The notes: generated by a model not told the origin, from the sequence alone. 64,000 bases of DNA from Truepera sp. (GCA_032027045.1 JAVSMU010000001.1:2235281-2299280), one strand, 5' to 3'. Positions 45,756-55,202 are shown, numbered from the stretch's first letter. Translations and numbers: made by a program.

Positions 45756-46622
45756 TTACCCGGGCTCGCCCGCCGGGCGCTGGGTCCGGCCGAACACCGC
45801 GAACCACGGCCTGAAGCTCGGCTCTATCTCTACGAGCTTCCGCGCAAGTTCGCCCCGGTCCGCCGGCGGCAACGCCCCCTTCAGGCGGCGCAGGTAGCCC
45901 CAACCTCCGTCCTTGGACATCTCGAGCGCCCTCTCGGCAAAAACACCCTGGTACCAGAGGAGCCGCACCCAGCCGGCGCGGGTGCGCGGGTACTCGAACG
46001 AGGCGAGGTCGCTCGCCTCGTGCTCGGTGCCGGCCACTTGCCAGCGTGACCACGCCTCCAGCCGCTCGATCAGGGCCACCTGACCGGTGGCGCGGAGCGC
46101 CTGCGCGAAGATGTAGGTGGCGTTCAGCTCGTCGAGCCACTTCAGCCGCGTTCGCAGGCCGCTCAGGTTGGCCACGGCGTGGCCCCACTCGTGACCGACG
46201 AGGAGGTCGATGAACTCGCCGGGTTGAGCGGGTGCGCTCACGCCCGCACGCGCCGCGGCCAGCATGACCTCTTCGAAGCGCCGCAGGAGGCGCGGCTGGT
46301 AGTCGGCGGCCGCGATGACGGCGGCGTTGCCACCGCCCACCCCGGTGCGCGTGAACGGCAGGCCGTAGGGGTAGCGGCAGACCTTGCGCCAGTCGCCGGG
46401 CCCGAGCACGAGGAGGGTAACCGCGGCGTTCGAGTCCAGGGCCCTGAGTGCGCTGGCGTGCAGTGGCTGAAGGAACGCCTGCATCTGCGCGGCCCTGACC
46501 CGCGCGCCCGCCGAGTGGCGGGCCGGCAGCACCTCGCCCGGTAGCGGCCGCAGGTACACGCCCGCGAGGGCGGCCTTGGGGTTGGGCGGCGGCGGTGGTT
46601 CGTTCGGTTGGCGTGGCGGCAT
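45756..46622 (-). CDS. Putative HEWGH zinc metallopeptidase-like protein
   Basis: 288 residues without a signal peptide. It carries LLVGHEWGHAVANL (HExxH) near residue 150 and, downstream, WLDELNATYIFAQAL, where an Glu could act as the third ligand, as in gluzincin-type enzymes. Regions before it (LLVLGPGDWRKVCRYPYGLPF) are unfamiliar. The proline-rich N-terminus (PPRQPNEPPPPPNP) is short. Start ATG 46622 follows TACACT by 8 bases and runs divergent to the DUF1043-like gene. No substrate is known; peptidase activity is inferred only from the motif. Confidence 0.7.
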   Translation of the reverse strand: MPPRQPNEPPPPPNPKAALAGVYLRPLPGEVLPARHSAGARVRAAQMQAFLQPLHASALRALDSNAAVTLLVLGPGDWRKVCRYPYGLPFTRTGVGGGNAAVIAAADYQPRLLRRFEEVMLAAARAGVSAPAQPGEFIDLLVGHEWGHAVANLSGLRTRLKWLDELNATYIFAQALRATGQVALIERLEAWSRWQVAGTEHEASDLASFEYPRTRAGWVRLLWYQGVFAERALEMSKDGGWGYLRRLKGALPPADRGELARKLVEIEPSFRPWFAVFGRTQRPAGEPG

Positions 46623-46630
46623 CTGGCGGC

Positions 46631-46636
46631 AGTGTA
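46631..46636 (-). promoter_or_regulatory. -10 box of leaderless metallopeptidase gene
   Basis: TACACT is followed by 8 nt and ATG 46622. Confidence 0.6.
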
Positions 46637-46659
46637 GAGGAAGGAAGCTTGCCAGTTGC

Positions 46660-46665
46660 TATGCT
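46660..46665 (+). promoter_or_regulatory. -10 box of leaderless DUF1043-like gene
   Basis: TATGCT is followed by 7 nt and GTG 46673. Confidence 0.65.
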
Positions 46666-46672
46666 CACCGGC

Positions 46673-46996
46673 GTGAACGTCTGGGTCTGGGTGGTGATCG
46701 CGGCGCTGGTCGGCGTGGTAGCCGGGTGGTTCCTGGCCAACGCCCTGCGGCGCCGGAACCCCAGCGAGCAGCGGCTGCGGCAGATGCAGCTCGTCCTCGA
46801 CCGCTTCCAGGGGGAGGTCGCGCAGCACTTCCAGGAGTCGGGCGAGCTCATCACCCGGCTGCGCGCGGACGTCGAGTCGCTCTACCGCCACCTCGAGGAC
46901 GGGGCGTCCAAGCTCACGACGGAGGACGCCGTCCAGGCTCGCCTGCGGCAACTCGAGGAGTTGCCGCCCTCCGCCGACGCCGACCTCGATCACTGA
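46673..46996 (+). CDS. DUF1043 (YhcB/ZapG-like) membrane-anchored protein
   Basis: 107 residues: one N-terminal membrane helix (VWVVIAALVGVVAGWFLANAL) followed by a soluble helix (QRLRQMQLVLDRFQGEVAQHFQESGELITRL) characteristic of DUF1043. Proteobacterial members interact with divisome and elongasome proteins. It lies near ftsX, EnvC-like and amidase genes, supporting a cell-wall role. GTG 46673 is chosen from the -10 box; a longer frame starts at 46595 but would run under the opposite gene. Confidence 0.8.
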   Translation: MNVWVWVVIAALVGVVAGWFLANALRRRNPSEQRLRQMQLVLDRFQGEVAQHFQESGELITRLRADVESLYRHLEDGASKLTTEDAVQARLRQLEELPPSADADLDH

Positions 46997-47120
46997 GGCG
47001 GGCCTCCGCCCTGCGCACCCCTGGGTGGTCCGACCTTTCGCTCGCCCGAGCGTCTCGGCGAAGCGCGCGGATGCCCTCCAGTCGCGACATTCCTCATGTT
47101 TAGGGGCCCGGGACCCGTGA

Positions 47121-47126
47121 TACACT
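47121..47126 (+). promoter_or_regulatory. -10 box of the amidase gene
   Basis: TACACT is followed by 9 nt and GTG 47136. Confidence 0.55.
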
Positions 47127-47135
47127 TCGCGGCAC

Positions 47136-48695
47136 GTGAAGCGGCTACTGCCCATCCTCCTGTTTCTGGCTTCTTGCGTCACCGTCGCCGCTCAGGAGCG
47201 CCACAACTACCTAGCGGTGAACGGCACGATAGTCGACCCGGCGGGTCCTTACTACTTCATCCGGCAAGGCGACAGCTCCAACGCCTACGCCAAGGCGCAA
47301 CCCCTCGCCGAGGCCATGAGCCTCACCGTTCAGTACGTTCCCAGCGAGAAAGTCCTCGTGTTCAGCGACGGTTTCAGGACCGCGCGCTTCCAGGCTACGT
47401 CCGATATCACCGCGGGCCTCGTCAAGGCCCCGGGTACCGTTTCGGTCTCCCCCGCCGTCAGCGGTCGGACCACTTTGGCGAGCCCCAAGGCCATCCTGGT
47501 CGACGGGGTGGCGTACGTCGCGATCACGCCTATCGTCACGGCCTTCGAGGGCGTCAGCTCCTGGAACTCCGAGCGCCACGTGATCACCATCGACACGGCG
47601 GAACGCCTGGGTTACCTGGTGTCCAGGCCCCGCACGGGAATAACCGAGGGAGTGTCTCGCGTGGCGATCGACATCCCCAGCAGCGCCGAATACGAGGTGG
47701 CCGCGGGTGAGGGCGCACTCCTGATCGTCCTGCCGGGCGCGCGCGCCGAGGCGTTCGAGCAGGACCTCGACGACCCGAACCTGAGTCACCTGTCGGTCAC
47801 CAGCTCGGGCGCCCAGGTGACGGTGGCTGCCCAGCTGAAGTACCCCGTCGATCCGGCGGGCAAGGGCTATAGGGTCGGAGTGATCGAGAAGGACGCCGGC
47901 CGCACCCTATACGTCGATTTCGCGCCAGACCTGGCCGGCAACGCCGTGACCGCGCTGACGCCGCCGGCGCAGGCGGCCGAGGCGGCCGCTCCGGCCCTAC
48001 TCAGCGTGCCCGAGCACCGCCAAGTGGTCGTCATCGACGCCGGCCATGGCGGCCACGACCCTGGCGCCACCGGCCAGGCCGTCGAGAAGCAGGTCGTGCT
48101 GGCGGTGGCCCTCGAGCTCAAGCGCATCCTCGAGGCCGAGGGCGTGCAGGTAATCCTGACCCGCGATTCCGACACCTTCCTCACACTGCAGCAGCGCTCC
48201 CTCTTCGCCACTCCGGAGCGCAACATCTTCGTTTCCATCCACGCGAACTCGGCCGCCAAGACCTCGGCGTCGGGCATCGAGACCTGGGTGTTCGGCGAGC
48301 CCCTGGACCCGTCCAACATCGACCGCGCCATCGAGGAGAACGGTGGCGGGGCGGAGGGCCAGGCGCTGACGGACGAGGCCCTGCGCAGCGCGCGTGACCT
48401 GGCCGCGGACATCCTGCGCGAGGCCCAGCTCAACTACTCCCTGACGCTGGCCGAGACCGTGCAGCGCAACCTGGTCAGCGCGACCGGGGCCCGCGACCGC
48501 GGCGTGCGGGCCAACCTCTTCTACGTGATCCGCAACGCGCGCATCCCGGCGATCCTCGTCGAGATCGGCTTCACCAGCAACCCCGAAGAAGGTCGAAAGC
48601 TCGGCACGACGGCCTACCAGCAGAAACTCGCCCAGGCGTTGGCCGACGGGCTGCTGGAGTTCCTCCGCGGCGGCGGCATGGTTGCGCGCCGCTGA
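47136..48695 (+). CDS. N-acetylmuramoyl-L-alanine amidase (Amidase_3)
   Basis: 519 residues; cleaves the bond between muramic acid and the peptide stem in the periplasm. A signal peptide (RLLPILLFLASCVTVAAQ) is followed by copper-amine-oxidase-like/AMIN-type beta domains to about residue 270. The Amidase_3 domain has zinc motifs VVIDAGHGGHDPGATG, a Glu in VEKQVVLAVALELK, and FVSIHANSA, with the catalytic Glu in PAILVEIGFTSNPEE. An insertion (about 400-420) with ENGGGAEG may act as the autoinhibitory helix seen in EnvC-activated amidases. Confidence 0.92.
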   Translation: MKRLLPILLFLASCVTVAAQERHNYLAVNGTIVDPAGPYYFIRQGDSSNAYAKAQPLAEAMSLTVQYVPSEKVLVFSDGFRTARFQATSDITAGLVKAPGTVSVSPAVSGRTTLASPKAILVDGVAYVAITPIVTAFEGVSSWNSERHVITIDTAERLGYLVSRPRTGITEGVSRVAIDIPSSAEYEVAAGEGALLIVLPGARAEAFEQDLDDPNLSHLSVTSSGAQVTVAAQLKYPVDPAGKGYRVGVIEKDAGRTLYVDFAPDLAGNAVTALTPPAQAAEAAAPALLSVPEHRQVVVIDAGHGGHDPGATGQAVEKQVVLAVALELKRILEAEGVQVILTRDSDTFLTLQQRSLFATPERNIFVSIHANSAAKTSASGIETWVFGEPLDPSNIDRAIEENGGGAEGQALTDEALRSARDLAADILREAQLNYSLTLAETVQRNLVSATGARDRGVRANLFYVIRNARIPAILVEIGFTSNPEEGRKLGTTAYQQKLAQALADGLLEFLRGGGMVARR

Positions 48696-48740
48696 CCCAG
48701 CGGAGCAGCTTCCGTCCGCGAGGCCCCCGGGGGCCGGTGC

Positions 48741-48746
48741 TAGCAT
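48741..48746 (+). promoter_or_regulatory. -10 box of leaderless Nudix gene
   Basis: TAGCAT is followed by 8 nt and ATG 48755. Confidence 0.6.
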
Positions 48747-48754
48747 GGTCAGGC

Positions 48755-49222
48755 ATGACACGCCGCCCTCAGCACCCTCAGTCCGGCGACCCGAGGCACG
48801 CTACGCCCAGCGGGACGCTGTCCACCGTCGCGGGGGCCGGAGGCGTGGTGTTCGGCCCCGATGGCCGAACGTTGCTCCTCCAGCACGTGAGTGGCCATTG
48901 GGTCTTCCCGAAGGGGCACGTGGAAGCAGGCGAGACTCAGTTGCAGGCCGCCCTGCGCGAGATCGCCGAGGAGGCGGGCGTCACCGCCCGCTGCGATGAC
49001 CCTCAACGCACCTGGACCACCTTCTACCGGAACCCCCACGGCGTGCAGCGCCTCATCACCTGGTACCGTTGCTCCACGGACGACACCGAAAGCCACGTCA
49101 CCGAGGACTCCTTCATAGGCGGTGGTTTCTACCCGCCCGCCGAGGCCCTCGAGCTGCTAACGCACCGGACGGATCGCGACCTGCTCAGGCGCGTCCTGAG
49201 CGACGGCGAGCGTGGCTCGTGA
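48755..49222 (+). CDS. Nudix hydrolase
   Basis: 155 residues. The Nudix box GHVEAGETQLQAALREIAEEAGV is complete, preceded by GHWVFPKG, as in diadenosine polyphosphate hydrolases of the Thermus Ndx1 type (Ap6A). It hydrolyses a nucleoside diphosphate linked to another moiety; the exact substrate is not provable. The gene ends in a GTGA overlap with the next one. Confidence 0.9.
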   Translation: MTRRPQHPQSGDPRHATPSGTLSTVAGAGGVVFGPDGRTLLLQHVSGHWVFPKGHVEAGETQLQAALREIAEEAGVTARCDDPQRTWTTFYRNPHGVQRLITWYRCSTDDTESHVTEDSFIGGGFYPPAEALELLTHRTDRDLLRRVLSDGERGS

Positions 49223-50316
49223 CGGACGGCGCCCGAACGCGGATCGAGGACGCCGCCCGCGGCGCGGGCCTGGCCCCTGACCAGGAACCGACGGGCGCCC
49301 AGGGCATGCTCGGCGACACCGGCCAGCACAGCGCCGAGTGGCTGCTCGAGACCCTGCGAGCCATCCGGCACTCGGGCACGCTGGCGCTCACGGACGGAGC
49401 AGGTACCACGCTCCTGTTGCTCGCACGCGGACAGGTGGAGGCCAGCTTCCGGCTCGGCCCGTACTCCCGGCTCGACGCTTCCGGCCAGCGCTTTCACCTG
49501 CACACGCACGAGCCGACCCTCACCCCGCAGCTCCCCGCCCGCTTCCCGGGCAGCAAGTCGGCGCTCCTGCGGGCGCTGCCGCGCTTGGCGCCACCGCACC
49601 GCCTTACCCCGGGCGCCGTCGACCTGGCCGACCTGTTGGAACGCCTTCACGAGGCCCGCTTCAACGGCTCGCTCAGCTACGCCACGGACCGTGAGCGTTC
49701 CGTGGCCCTCCTCGTGGGCGGGAGCGTGCGCGCCGCGGCTCACGAGGCGGCGGGCGGCACCCACGACCGCGCCGAGGCCATGCGCGCGCTCCAGAAGGCG
49801 GGGCAGGCCAGGGCCACGGGGCTGCTGGAGCTGGACGCCCTCGAGCCGTCCGTGGTGGTGCCGCTAGCCGCGTTGGCCTTGGCGCAGCCGGCGCGGGCCG
49901 ACGATCCCGATTTCGACGGGCTGGAGGTCTTCGCGGGTGGCTACCGCTTCTACAGCCACGGCCAGGCGTTCCTCGAAGTCCCGGGCGCCACGGAGGGCCC
50001 CACCAGGCGTTACTCGTTGGGCGAACGCGCGGCCGAGCGCACCCCCGAGATCGAGCTGCCCGACGAACCCCCCGGGTGGGAGGACCGCCGCTTCGCGCTC
50101 ACCCTCCGCGGCCGCGACGCCCTCAACCCCATGACCGACCGCTACATGAGCTTCCGCACCGACCATGGCGAACTGGGCCAACGGGTGTTGGCCGCGCTAG
50201 GCGAGGGGAACACGATAGGCCGCACCGCCCAGGCCCTCGACCTGGAGTTGGGCGAGATAAAGCCGTGGATCGAACGCCTCGAGCGGGCCGGCACGCTGCG
50301 TGAACTGAGCGGGTGA
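49219..50316 (+). CDS. Second DUF4388-like protein
   Basis: 365 residues from GTG 49219, which overlaps the Nudix stop. Two weak DUF4388/PatA-N-like modules can be seen: WLLETLRAIRHSGTLALTDGAGTTLLLLARGQVEASFRL and LADLLERLHEARFNGSLSYATDRERSVALLVGGSVRAAAHE. The C-terminal 80 residues end in a winged-helix-like ELGQRVLAALGEGNTIGRTAQAL segment. A second member of the family 10 kb from the HAMP-linked one suggests a shared signalling system. No catalytic residues are evident. Confidence 0.65.
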   Translation: MTDGARTRIEDAARGAGLAPDQEPTGAQGMLGDTGQHSAEWLLETLRAIRHSGTLALTDGAGTTLLLLARGQVEASFRLGPYSRLDASGQRFHLHTHEPTLTPQLPARFPGSKSALLRALPRLAPPHRLTPGAVDLADLLERLHEARFNGSLSYATDRERSVALLVGGSVRAAAHEAAGGTHDRAEAMRALQKAGQARATGLLELDALEPSVVVPLAALALAQPARADDPDFDGLEVFAGGYRFYSHGQAFLEVPGATEGPTRRYSLGERAAERTPEIELPDEPPGWEDRRFALTLRGRDALNPMTDRYMSFRTDHGELGQRVLAALGEGNTIGRTAQALDLELGEIKPWIERLERAGTLRELSG

Positions 50317-50346
50317 CGCCCCTCGGCGCGAGGGCGGCCGGTGGCG

Positions 50347-50352
50347 TATTCT
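50347..50352 (+). promoter_or_regulatory. -10 box of the glycan operon
   Basis: TATTCT lies 21 bases before ATG 50374, giving a short leader of roughly 15 nt that includes GGAG. Confidence 0.5.
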
Positions 50353-50373
50353 GGTCGGGCCTTGGAGAGCGAC

Positions 50374-51738
50374 ATGTACGACACCCGTGACGAGATCTCG
50401 CTAAGGGAGCTCTACCTCATCTTGCGCGGCGGCTTCGCTGCCATCGTCATCGTCACGATCATCGTCGGTGGGGCCGCGTTCGTTTACTTGTCATCCAAGC
50501 CGGCCCGCTACGAGGCGGCGGCAACGGTGCAGGTGGTCGCCCCACAGCCAAGTACCACCGGCGACCTCGCCAATCTGATCCCGCAGGTGGGTTTGGGCGC
50601 GCAGGCGTACACGTCCCTCGCTAACAGCAGTTCCGTGCTGCTCTCGGCGTTCCCGAAGACCTCCAACGACCCCGACGAGCTGAGGCGCCTGAGCGACTCC
50701 CTCGAACTCAAGGCCATCGACACGTCGAACCAGGCGCGCGGCCAGCTGACCCTCGAGCACAAGGCCACGGCCGATACGGCCGAGGAGGCCGCCCGCCGCG
50801 CCAACGCCTGGGCATCGGCGAGCGCGGCTGCAGCCGTTGGCGCCATGCGCGAGACCGTCGACGCGGCCGTGGCGAGCAGTACCAGGCAGGTGGAGGTCCG
50901 CAAGGCCGAACTCGACCGGGCCCAGGCCGACTGGGCCGAGTTCTCGAAGGAAGACGCCCGCGCGGCGCTGCGGAGCCGGCTGGATCAGCTGGCGCTGCAA
51001 CAAGCCGCCACCAGGGCCCGCATTACTGAGCTGGACGGCAAGATCGCCGCCAACACCGCTCAACAGGCGCTGCTCACGGCGGCCGCTGCGGCCCGAGGCG
51101 GCACTTCCAGCTCGTCCCTAGCCACCCAGGTTCGCGCGCTGGTCGATGCGGGCGCGCTGCCCGAGGACGCGGCCACGGGCCTACGCGAGGCCCTCAGTCA
51201 ACTCCCGCCAGGCGCCACCTCCGGCGGGCAGGACCTCGTCAACCTCGTCAGCCGCGCCCGGCTGGAGACGGTCACGGCGGAGCTGGCCGGCCAGGTGGCC
51301 GAACGCGCCCAACTGCACGCCGGCGCCGACCAGGCGGAGGCCGAGGGCGCGACTCTCCGAGCCCGCCTGGCCGACCTCGACCAGCGCGCCTCCACGCCAC
51401 AGACGGCGCTGAACGTCGCACGCGTCGCGTACGACCGCGTGGCCTCGGTGATGCCGTTACTCGCCCTGCAGCAGAGCATGGTGGCGGACGCGGCCACCGT
51501 GATCATCGCGGCCGCACCCCCCCTTAGCCCCAAGCCCACGAACCGGCTGACCATCACCGTCGCCGCCGCGTTGGTCGCCGGGCTCCTGGCCACCATCCTC
51601 GTGTTCCTTCGGGCCGCCGTTGCCGACACCTCGCCGCCGAAGGGCTTCGCTAGAAGGGCGACCGAGATCGACGAGAAGAGCGGCACGCTCACCCACCACG
51701 ACGAGGACCTTCTGAGCGTGGGCGAGAGCCGCCGGTAA
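50374..51738 (+). CDS. Wzz-type polysaccharide chain-length/co-polymerase protein
   Basis: 454 residues: helix about 20-42 (AAIVIVTIIVGGAAFVYLS), a large coiled-coil periplasmic domain, and a second helix near 395-417 (LTITVAAALVAGLLATILVFL) preceded by the typical PPLSPKPTNR motif. It ends in a short charged cytoplasmic tail, with no tyrosine kinase domain. It heads the rml cluster; GGAG lies 6-7 bases before ATG 50374, and an upstream in-frame codon at 50341 is rejected. The role in O-antigen/exopolysaccharide assembly is inferred from architecture. Confidence 0.82.
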   Translation: MYDTRDEISLRELYLILRGGFAAIVIVTIIVGGAAFVYLSSKPARYEAAATVQVVAPQPSTTGDLANLIPQVGLGAQAYTSLANSSSVLLSAFPKTSNDPDELRRLSDSLELKAIDTSNQARGQLTLEHKATADTAEEAARRANAWASASAAAAVGAMRETVDAAVASSTRQVEVRKAELDRAQADWAEFSKEDARAALRSRLDQLALQQAATRARITELDGKIAANTAQQALLTAAAAARGGTSSSSLATQVRALVDAGALPEDAATGLREALSQLPPGATSGGQDLVNLVSRARLETVTAELAGQVAERAQLHAGADQAEAEGATLRARLADLDQRASTPQTALNVARVAYDRVASVMPLLALQQSMVADAATVIIAAAPPLSPKPTNRLTITVAAALVAGLLATILVFLRAAVADTSPPKGFARRATEIDEKSGTLTHHDEDLLSVGESRR

Positions 51739-51787
51739 GCGCCCGTGCGCCCTGGCGGCCAGTCGTGAGCAGACCCTTCGCCTTTGA

Positions 51788-52558
51788 GTGGACAGCGTGG
51801 CGGTGGGCGGCTTGACCGCGTCCTCCAGCGCCGGGCTCGTCCTGACGGGCGGCAGCGGGCGGTTGGGCCAGGAACTGTTGGCGCTCCTGCCCGACGCGGT
51901 GGCGCCGAGCTCCAACGAGCTCGACGTCACCGACCCCTCGATGACACGAACGGTGCTGAAACGGCTTCGCCCCGGCGTGGTCGTACATGCCGCCGCCTAC
52001 ACCGACGTGAAGGGCGCCGAGGCGGACCGCGACCGTTGCTGGCTCGTCAACGTCGGCGGTACGCGCAACGTCGCGCGCGCTGCTCGCGACCTTGGGGCGC
52101 GCCTGGTGCACATCTCGACGGATTACGTGTTCTACGGCGACCGCGGGAACTACGGGGAAGAAGACACCCCGGGGCCGGTGCGCAACTACTACGCGCTCAC
52201 CAAACTCGTGGCCGAGGAGGCGGCGCGCTCGGCCCCCGGCGCGCTCGTCGTGCGCACGAGCTTTAGGCCACGCGAGTGGCAGTACGCAGCCGCGTACGAC
52301 GACCTGTACACGTCGCAGGACTACGTCGACGTGATAGCGCCCCTGCTTGCCGAACTGGTCACTCACCTGGGCGAGGTCGCGTACGACACTGTCCACGTGG
52401 CCACCGAGCGCAAGAGCGTGTACGAGCTGGCGGCCAGACGGGCGCCGCGCGTGCGCCGCGCGAGCAAGGTCGAGGCCGGGGTCTCGCTGCCCGACGACGT
52501 GTCGCTGGACGTTTCCCGCTTCGCGCGGTTGCGCGCCACTTGGGCGGGCGGCGAGTGA
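51788..52558 (+). CDS. rmlD: dTDP-4-dehydrorhamnose reductase (short form)
   Basis: Last step of dTDP-L-rhamnose synthesis. The NAD(P) motif LVLTGGSGRLGQELL, VVVHAAAYTDVKGAEAD and the catalytic pair in HISTDYVFYGDRG and YYALTKLVAEEAA (YxxxK) are present. At 256 residues it is shorter than the usual 290-300 and the C-terminal substrate part is reduced. The only start codons are GTGs; 51788 is taken. Its stop overlaps rmlC as GTGA. With rmlC, rmlB and rmlA it forms a complete pathway. Confidence 0.86.
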   Translation: MDSVAVGGLTASSSAGLVLTGGSGRLGQELLALLPDAVAPSSNELDVTDPSMTRTVLKRLRPGVVVHAAAYTDVKGAEADRDRCWLVNVGGTRNVARAARDLGARLVHISTDYVFYGDRGNYGEEDTPGPVRNYYALTKLVAEEAARSAPGALVVRTSFRPREWQYAAAYDDLYTSQDYVDVIAPLLAELVTHLGEVAYDTVHVATERKSVYELAARRAPRVRRASKVEAGVSLPDDVSLDVSRFARLRATWAGGE

Positions 52559-53127
52559 CGGCGTCCATGCAGGTCACGCCGCTCGCGCTCCCGGACGTCA
52601 AGTTGGTTACCCCGGTGGTGCGCCCGGACAGCCGCGGCTTCTTCCTCGAACGCTGGAACGCCGCCGCGTTCGCTGCCGCCGGCCTCGACGTGACGTTCGT
52701 GCAGGACAACCACTCGCGCTCGATGCGGGGCGTGGTGCGCGGCCTGCACTTCCAGGCCGGATCCCATGCGCAAGGCAAGTTGGTGGGAGTGACCCGGGGC
52801 CGCATCCTCGACGTGGCCGTCGACCTACGCGTCGGCTCGCCCACGTTCGGGCGCTGGGTGAGCGCCGTGTTGAGCGACGTGGAGTTGCAGCAGTTATGGG
52901 TGCCGGCGGGTTTCGCTCACGGCTTCGCCGTTCTTTCGGAGGTAGCTGACGTGATCTACAAGACCGACTACCCGTACACCACCGCGGCCGACGCCGGGGT
53001 GCGCTGGAACGACCCCACCATCGCGGTGGCCTGGCAGCTCGAGGGCGCAACGCCGTTGGTCTCGGAGCGCGACGCCGCGCTGCCGCTCCTCACCGATCTA
53101 GACCGTTTCCCGGGGGCCAGACCGTGA
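52555..53127 (+). CDS. rmlC: dTDP-4-dehydrorhamnose 3,5-epimerase
   Basis: 190-residue cupin epimerase. Motifs: RPDSRGFFLERWN, FVQDNHSRSMRGVVRGLHFQ (catalytic His), KLVGVTRGRILDVAVDLR, VPAGFAHGFAVLSEVADVIYK, Y/W substrate residues, and RWNDPTIAVAW. GTG 52555 overlaps the rmlD stop; ATG 52567 is an alternative start four codons on. It ends in a GTGA overlap with rmlB. Confidence 0.95.
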   Translation: MTASMQVTPLALPDVKLVTPVVRPDSRGFFLERWNAAAFAAAGLDVTFVQDNHSRSMRGVVRGLHFQAGSHAQGKLVGVTRGRILDVAVDLRVGSPTFGRWVSAVLSDVELQQLWVPAGFAHGFAVLSEVADVIYKTDYPYTTAADAGVRWNDPTIAVAWQLEGATPLVSERDAALPLLTDLDRFPGARP

Positions 53128-54197
53128 TCACCTACTTAGTCACCGGCGCCGCCGGGTTCATCGGCTCGGCGCTGGTGCGCCTGCTGGTCGGCGGCGGCGA
53201 CGCGCGCGTGGTGAGCGTCGACGCCCTCACCTACGCCGCCGACCTGGAGCGCCTGCGAGAGGCGGGCGACGGCCCGCGCCACCGCTTCGTGAAGCTCGAC
53301 GTGAACGACCAGGGCGCCATGCTCGAGCTGCTGCGCGAGGAGCAGCCCACGGCGGTCATCCACTTAGCGGCCGAAACGCACGTCGACCGCTCGATTGACG
53401 GGCCCCGGCAGTTCGTGGTCGCCAACACGTTGGGCACGTTCAACCTTCTCGAGGCGGTGAGGCACTACTGGCTGGACCTGCCTCTCGCCGCTAACCAGAA
53501 GTTCCGCATGGTCAACGTGAGCACAGACGAGGTCTACGGCGCCCTCGGGCCGACGGGCATGTTCGACGAGGACAGCCCCTACGACCCGCGCTCGCCTTAC
53601 AGCGCCAGCAAGGCCGGCGCCGACCACTTCGCGGCCGCCTACTTCCATACCTTCGGCCTCCCGGTCATCACCACCCACGCCTCCAACAACTACGGGCCGT
53701 TCCAGTTCCCGGAGAAGCTCGTGCCGCTGGCGCTGAGCAGGGCGTTGGCCGGTGAGAGCGTGCCCATGTACGGCGACGGCATGCAGGTGCGCGACTGGCT
53801 GCACGTTGACGACCACGCGCGCGGCCTGGTAGCGGCGGCGCAGCGGGGCGAGCCCGGCGCCACCTACCTCATGGGCGGCGCTCACGAGCTGCCCAATCGG
53901 GAGTTGTTGGAGCAGTTACTAGGCTGCCTCAACGAGGTGGCGCCGGGAGCGGGCGATTACCGCCGCTTGATCACCAGCGTGGCCGACCGGCCGGGGCACG
54001 ACCGGCGTTACGCCGTCGACTCGGGCCGCGCCGAGAGCGAGCTCGGTTGGCGCCGGCAGGTGCCATTCGAGGAAGGGCTGCTGGAGACGGTGCGCTGGTA
54101 CGTGGCTAACCAGGCGTGGGTGAGGTCGGTGGTGGAGCGCTACGACCTGGGCCGCCTCGGCCTGGGCGCGGCCGGCGCCTCGGGGGCGCGGTCGTGA
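53124..54197 (+). CDS. rmlB: dTDP-glucose 4,6-dehydratase
   Basis: 357 residues of the extended SDR family. NAD motif VTGAGFIGS-like ([16 protein letters not shown]), [15 protein letters not shown], catalytic [10 protein letters not shown] with [11 protein letters not shown] (YxxxK) and [13 protein letters not shown]. It converts dTDP-glucose to the 4-keto-6-deoxy sugar. GTG start in a GTGA overlap with rmlC. The C-terminal 12 residues are Gly/Ala-rich and merge into the overlap with rmlA. Confidence 0.96.
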   Translation: MITYLVTGAAGFIGSALVRLLVGGGDARVVSVDALTYAADLERLREAGDGPRHRFVKLDVNDQGAMLELLREEQPTAVIHLAAETHVDRSIDGPRQFVVANTLGTFNLLEAVRHYWLDLPLAANQKFRMVNVSTDEVYGALGPTGMFDEDSPYDPRSPYSASKAGADHFAAAYFHTFGLPVITTHASNNYGPFQFPEKLVPLALSRALAGESVPMYGDGMQVRDWLHVDDHARGLVAAAQRGEPGATYLMGGAHELPNRELLEQLLGCLNEVAPGAGDYRRLITSVADRPGHDRRYAVDSGRAESELGWRRQVPFEEGLLETVRWYVANQAWVRSVVERYDLGRLGLGAAGASGARS

Positions 54198-55180
54198 GTG
54201 CGGGCGCTGCCGCCGACACTGCCTCTAGCGCGGGCAGTGCCGTGGGCACCGACTCTGCCGTGAGTGCGGGTGCTACTTCGGAAGTCGACACTGCGAGGAG
54301 TGCGGCCAGCGCCCGGCGCGGCATCGTGCTGGCCGGCGGCGCGGGCACCCGGCTCTACCCCGCCACCCTGGCGGTGAGCAAGCAACTGTTGCCCGTGTAC
54401 GACAAGCCCATGGTCTATTACCCCTTGTCTACCCTCATGCTCGCCGGCGTGCGCGAGGTGCTCGTCATCTCCACGCCACGCGACCTACCGGCCTTCCGCG
54501 AGCTCCTCGGCAGCGGCGAGAGCTGGGGCATGCGTTTCGATTACGCCGTGCAGGAACGGCCAGAGGGCATCGCGCAGGCCTTCATCCTCGGCGAGGAGTT
54601 CCTGGGCGACCAACCAGCGGCGTTGGTCTTGGGCGACAACCTGTTCCACGGTTACGGCCTCAGCGGCCTGCTGAAGGCGGCCGACGCGCGCCGGGCCGAG
54701 GCCACCGTGTTCGGCTACCAGGTGAGCGACCCGGAACGCTACGGCGTGGTGACGTTCGACGAGGCCGGAAGGGTGACGGCCATCGAGGAGAAACCCGCCA
54801 AGCCGCTAAGCCACTACGCGGTCACCGGCCTCTACTTCTACCCGACCGGGGTGGCCGCCGAGGCACGCCAGATACGCCCATCGCAACGCGGCGAGCTCGA
54901 GATCACGGACCTCAACAGTCGTTACCTTGACCAGGGGCTGCTGAGGGTCGAGCTGATGGGCCGCGGCATGGCGTGGCTCGACACGGGCACGCACGAGAGC
55001 TACCTGCAGGCGTCCAACTTCGTGGAGACACTGGAAGCCAGGCAGGGGCTCAAGATCGCCTGCCCGGAGGAGATAGCGTTCCAGAGCGGGTGGATAAGCG
55101 CGGCGCAACTCGAGCGGCTGGCCGCGCCCATGAAGGGGAACGCTTACGGGAAGTACCTGCTGGGGTTGCTGGGGCGCTGA
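54194..55180 (+). CDS. rmlA: Glucose-1-phosphate thymidylyltransferase with N-terminal low-complexity extension
   Basis: First enzyme of dTDP-rhamnose synthesis. The catalytic part starts [33 protein letters not shown] and includes [13 protein letters not shown] and [12 protein letters not shown]. From GTG 54194 (GTGA overlap with rmlB) there are about 42 extra residues of Ser/Ala/Gly/Thr repeats ([20 protein letters not shown]). There is no ATG/GTG/TTG close to the normal start, so the extension is probably translated, or translation begins at GTG 54260. 328 residues in all. Confidence 0.9.
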   Translation: MSAGAAADTASSAGSAVGTDSAVSAGATSEVDTARSAASARRGIVLAGGAGTRLYPATLAVSKQLLPVYDKPMVYYPLSTLMLAGVREVLVISTPRDLPAFRELLGSGESWGMRFDYAVQERPEGIAQAFILGEEFLGDQPAALVLGDNLFHGYGLSGLLKAADARRAEATVFGYQVSDPERYGVVTFDEAGRVTAIEEKPAKPLSHYAVTGLYFYPTGVAAEARQIRPSQRGELEITDLNSRYLDQGLLRVELMGRGMAWLDTGTHESYLQASNFVETLEARQGLKIACPEEIAFQSGWISAAQLERLAAPMKGNAYGKYLLGLLGR

Positions 55181-55202
55181 GTGCTGGCGCTTTGGCGTTC
55201 CT

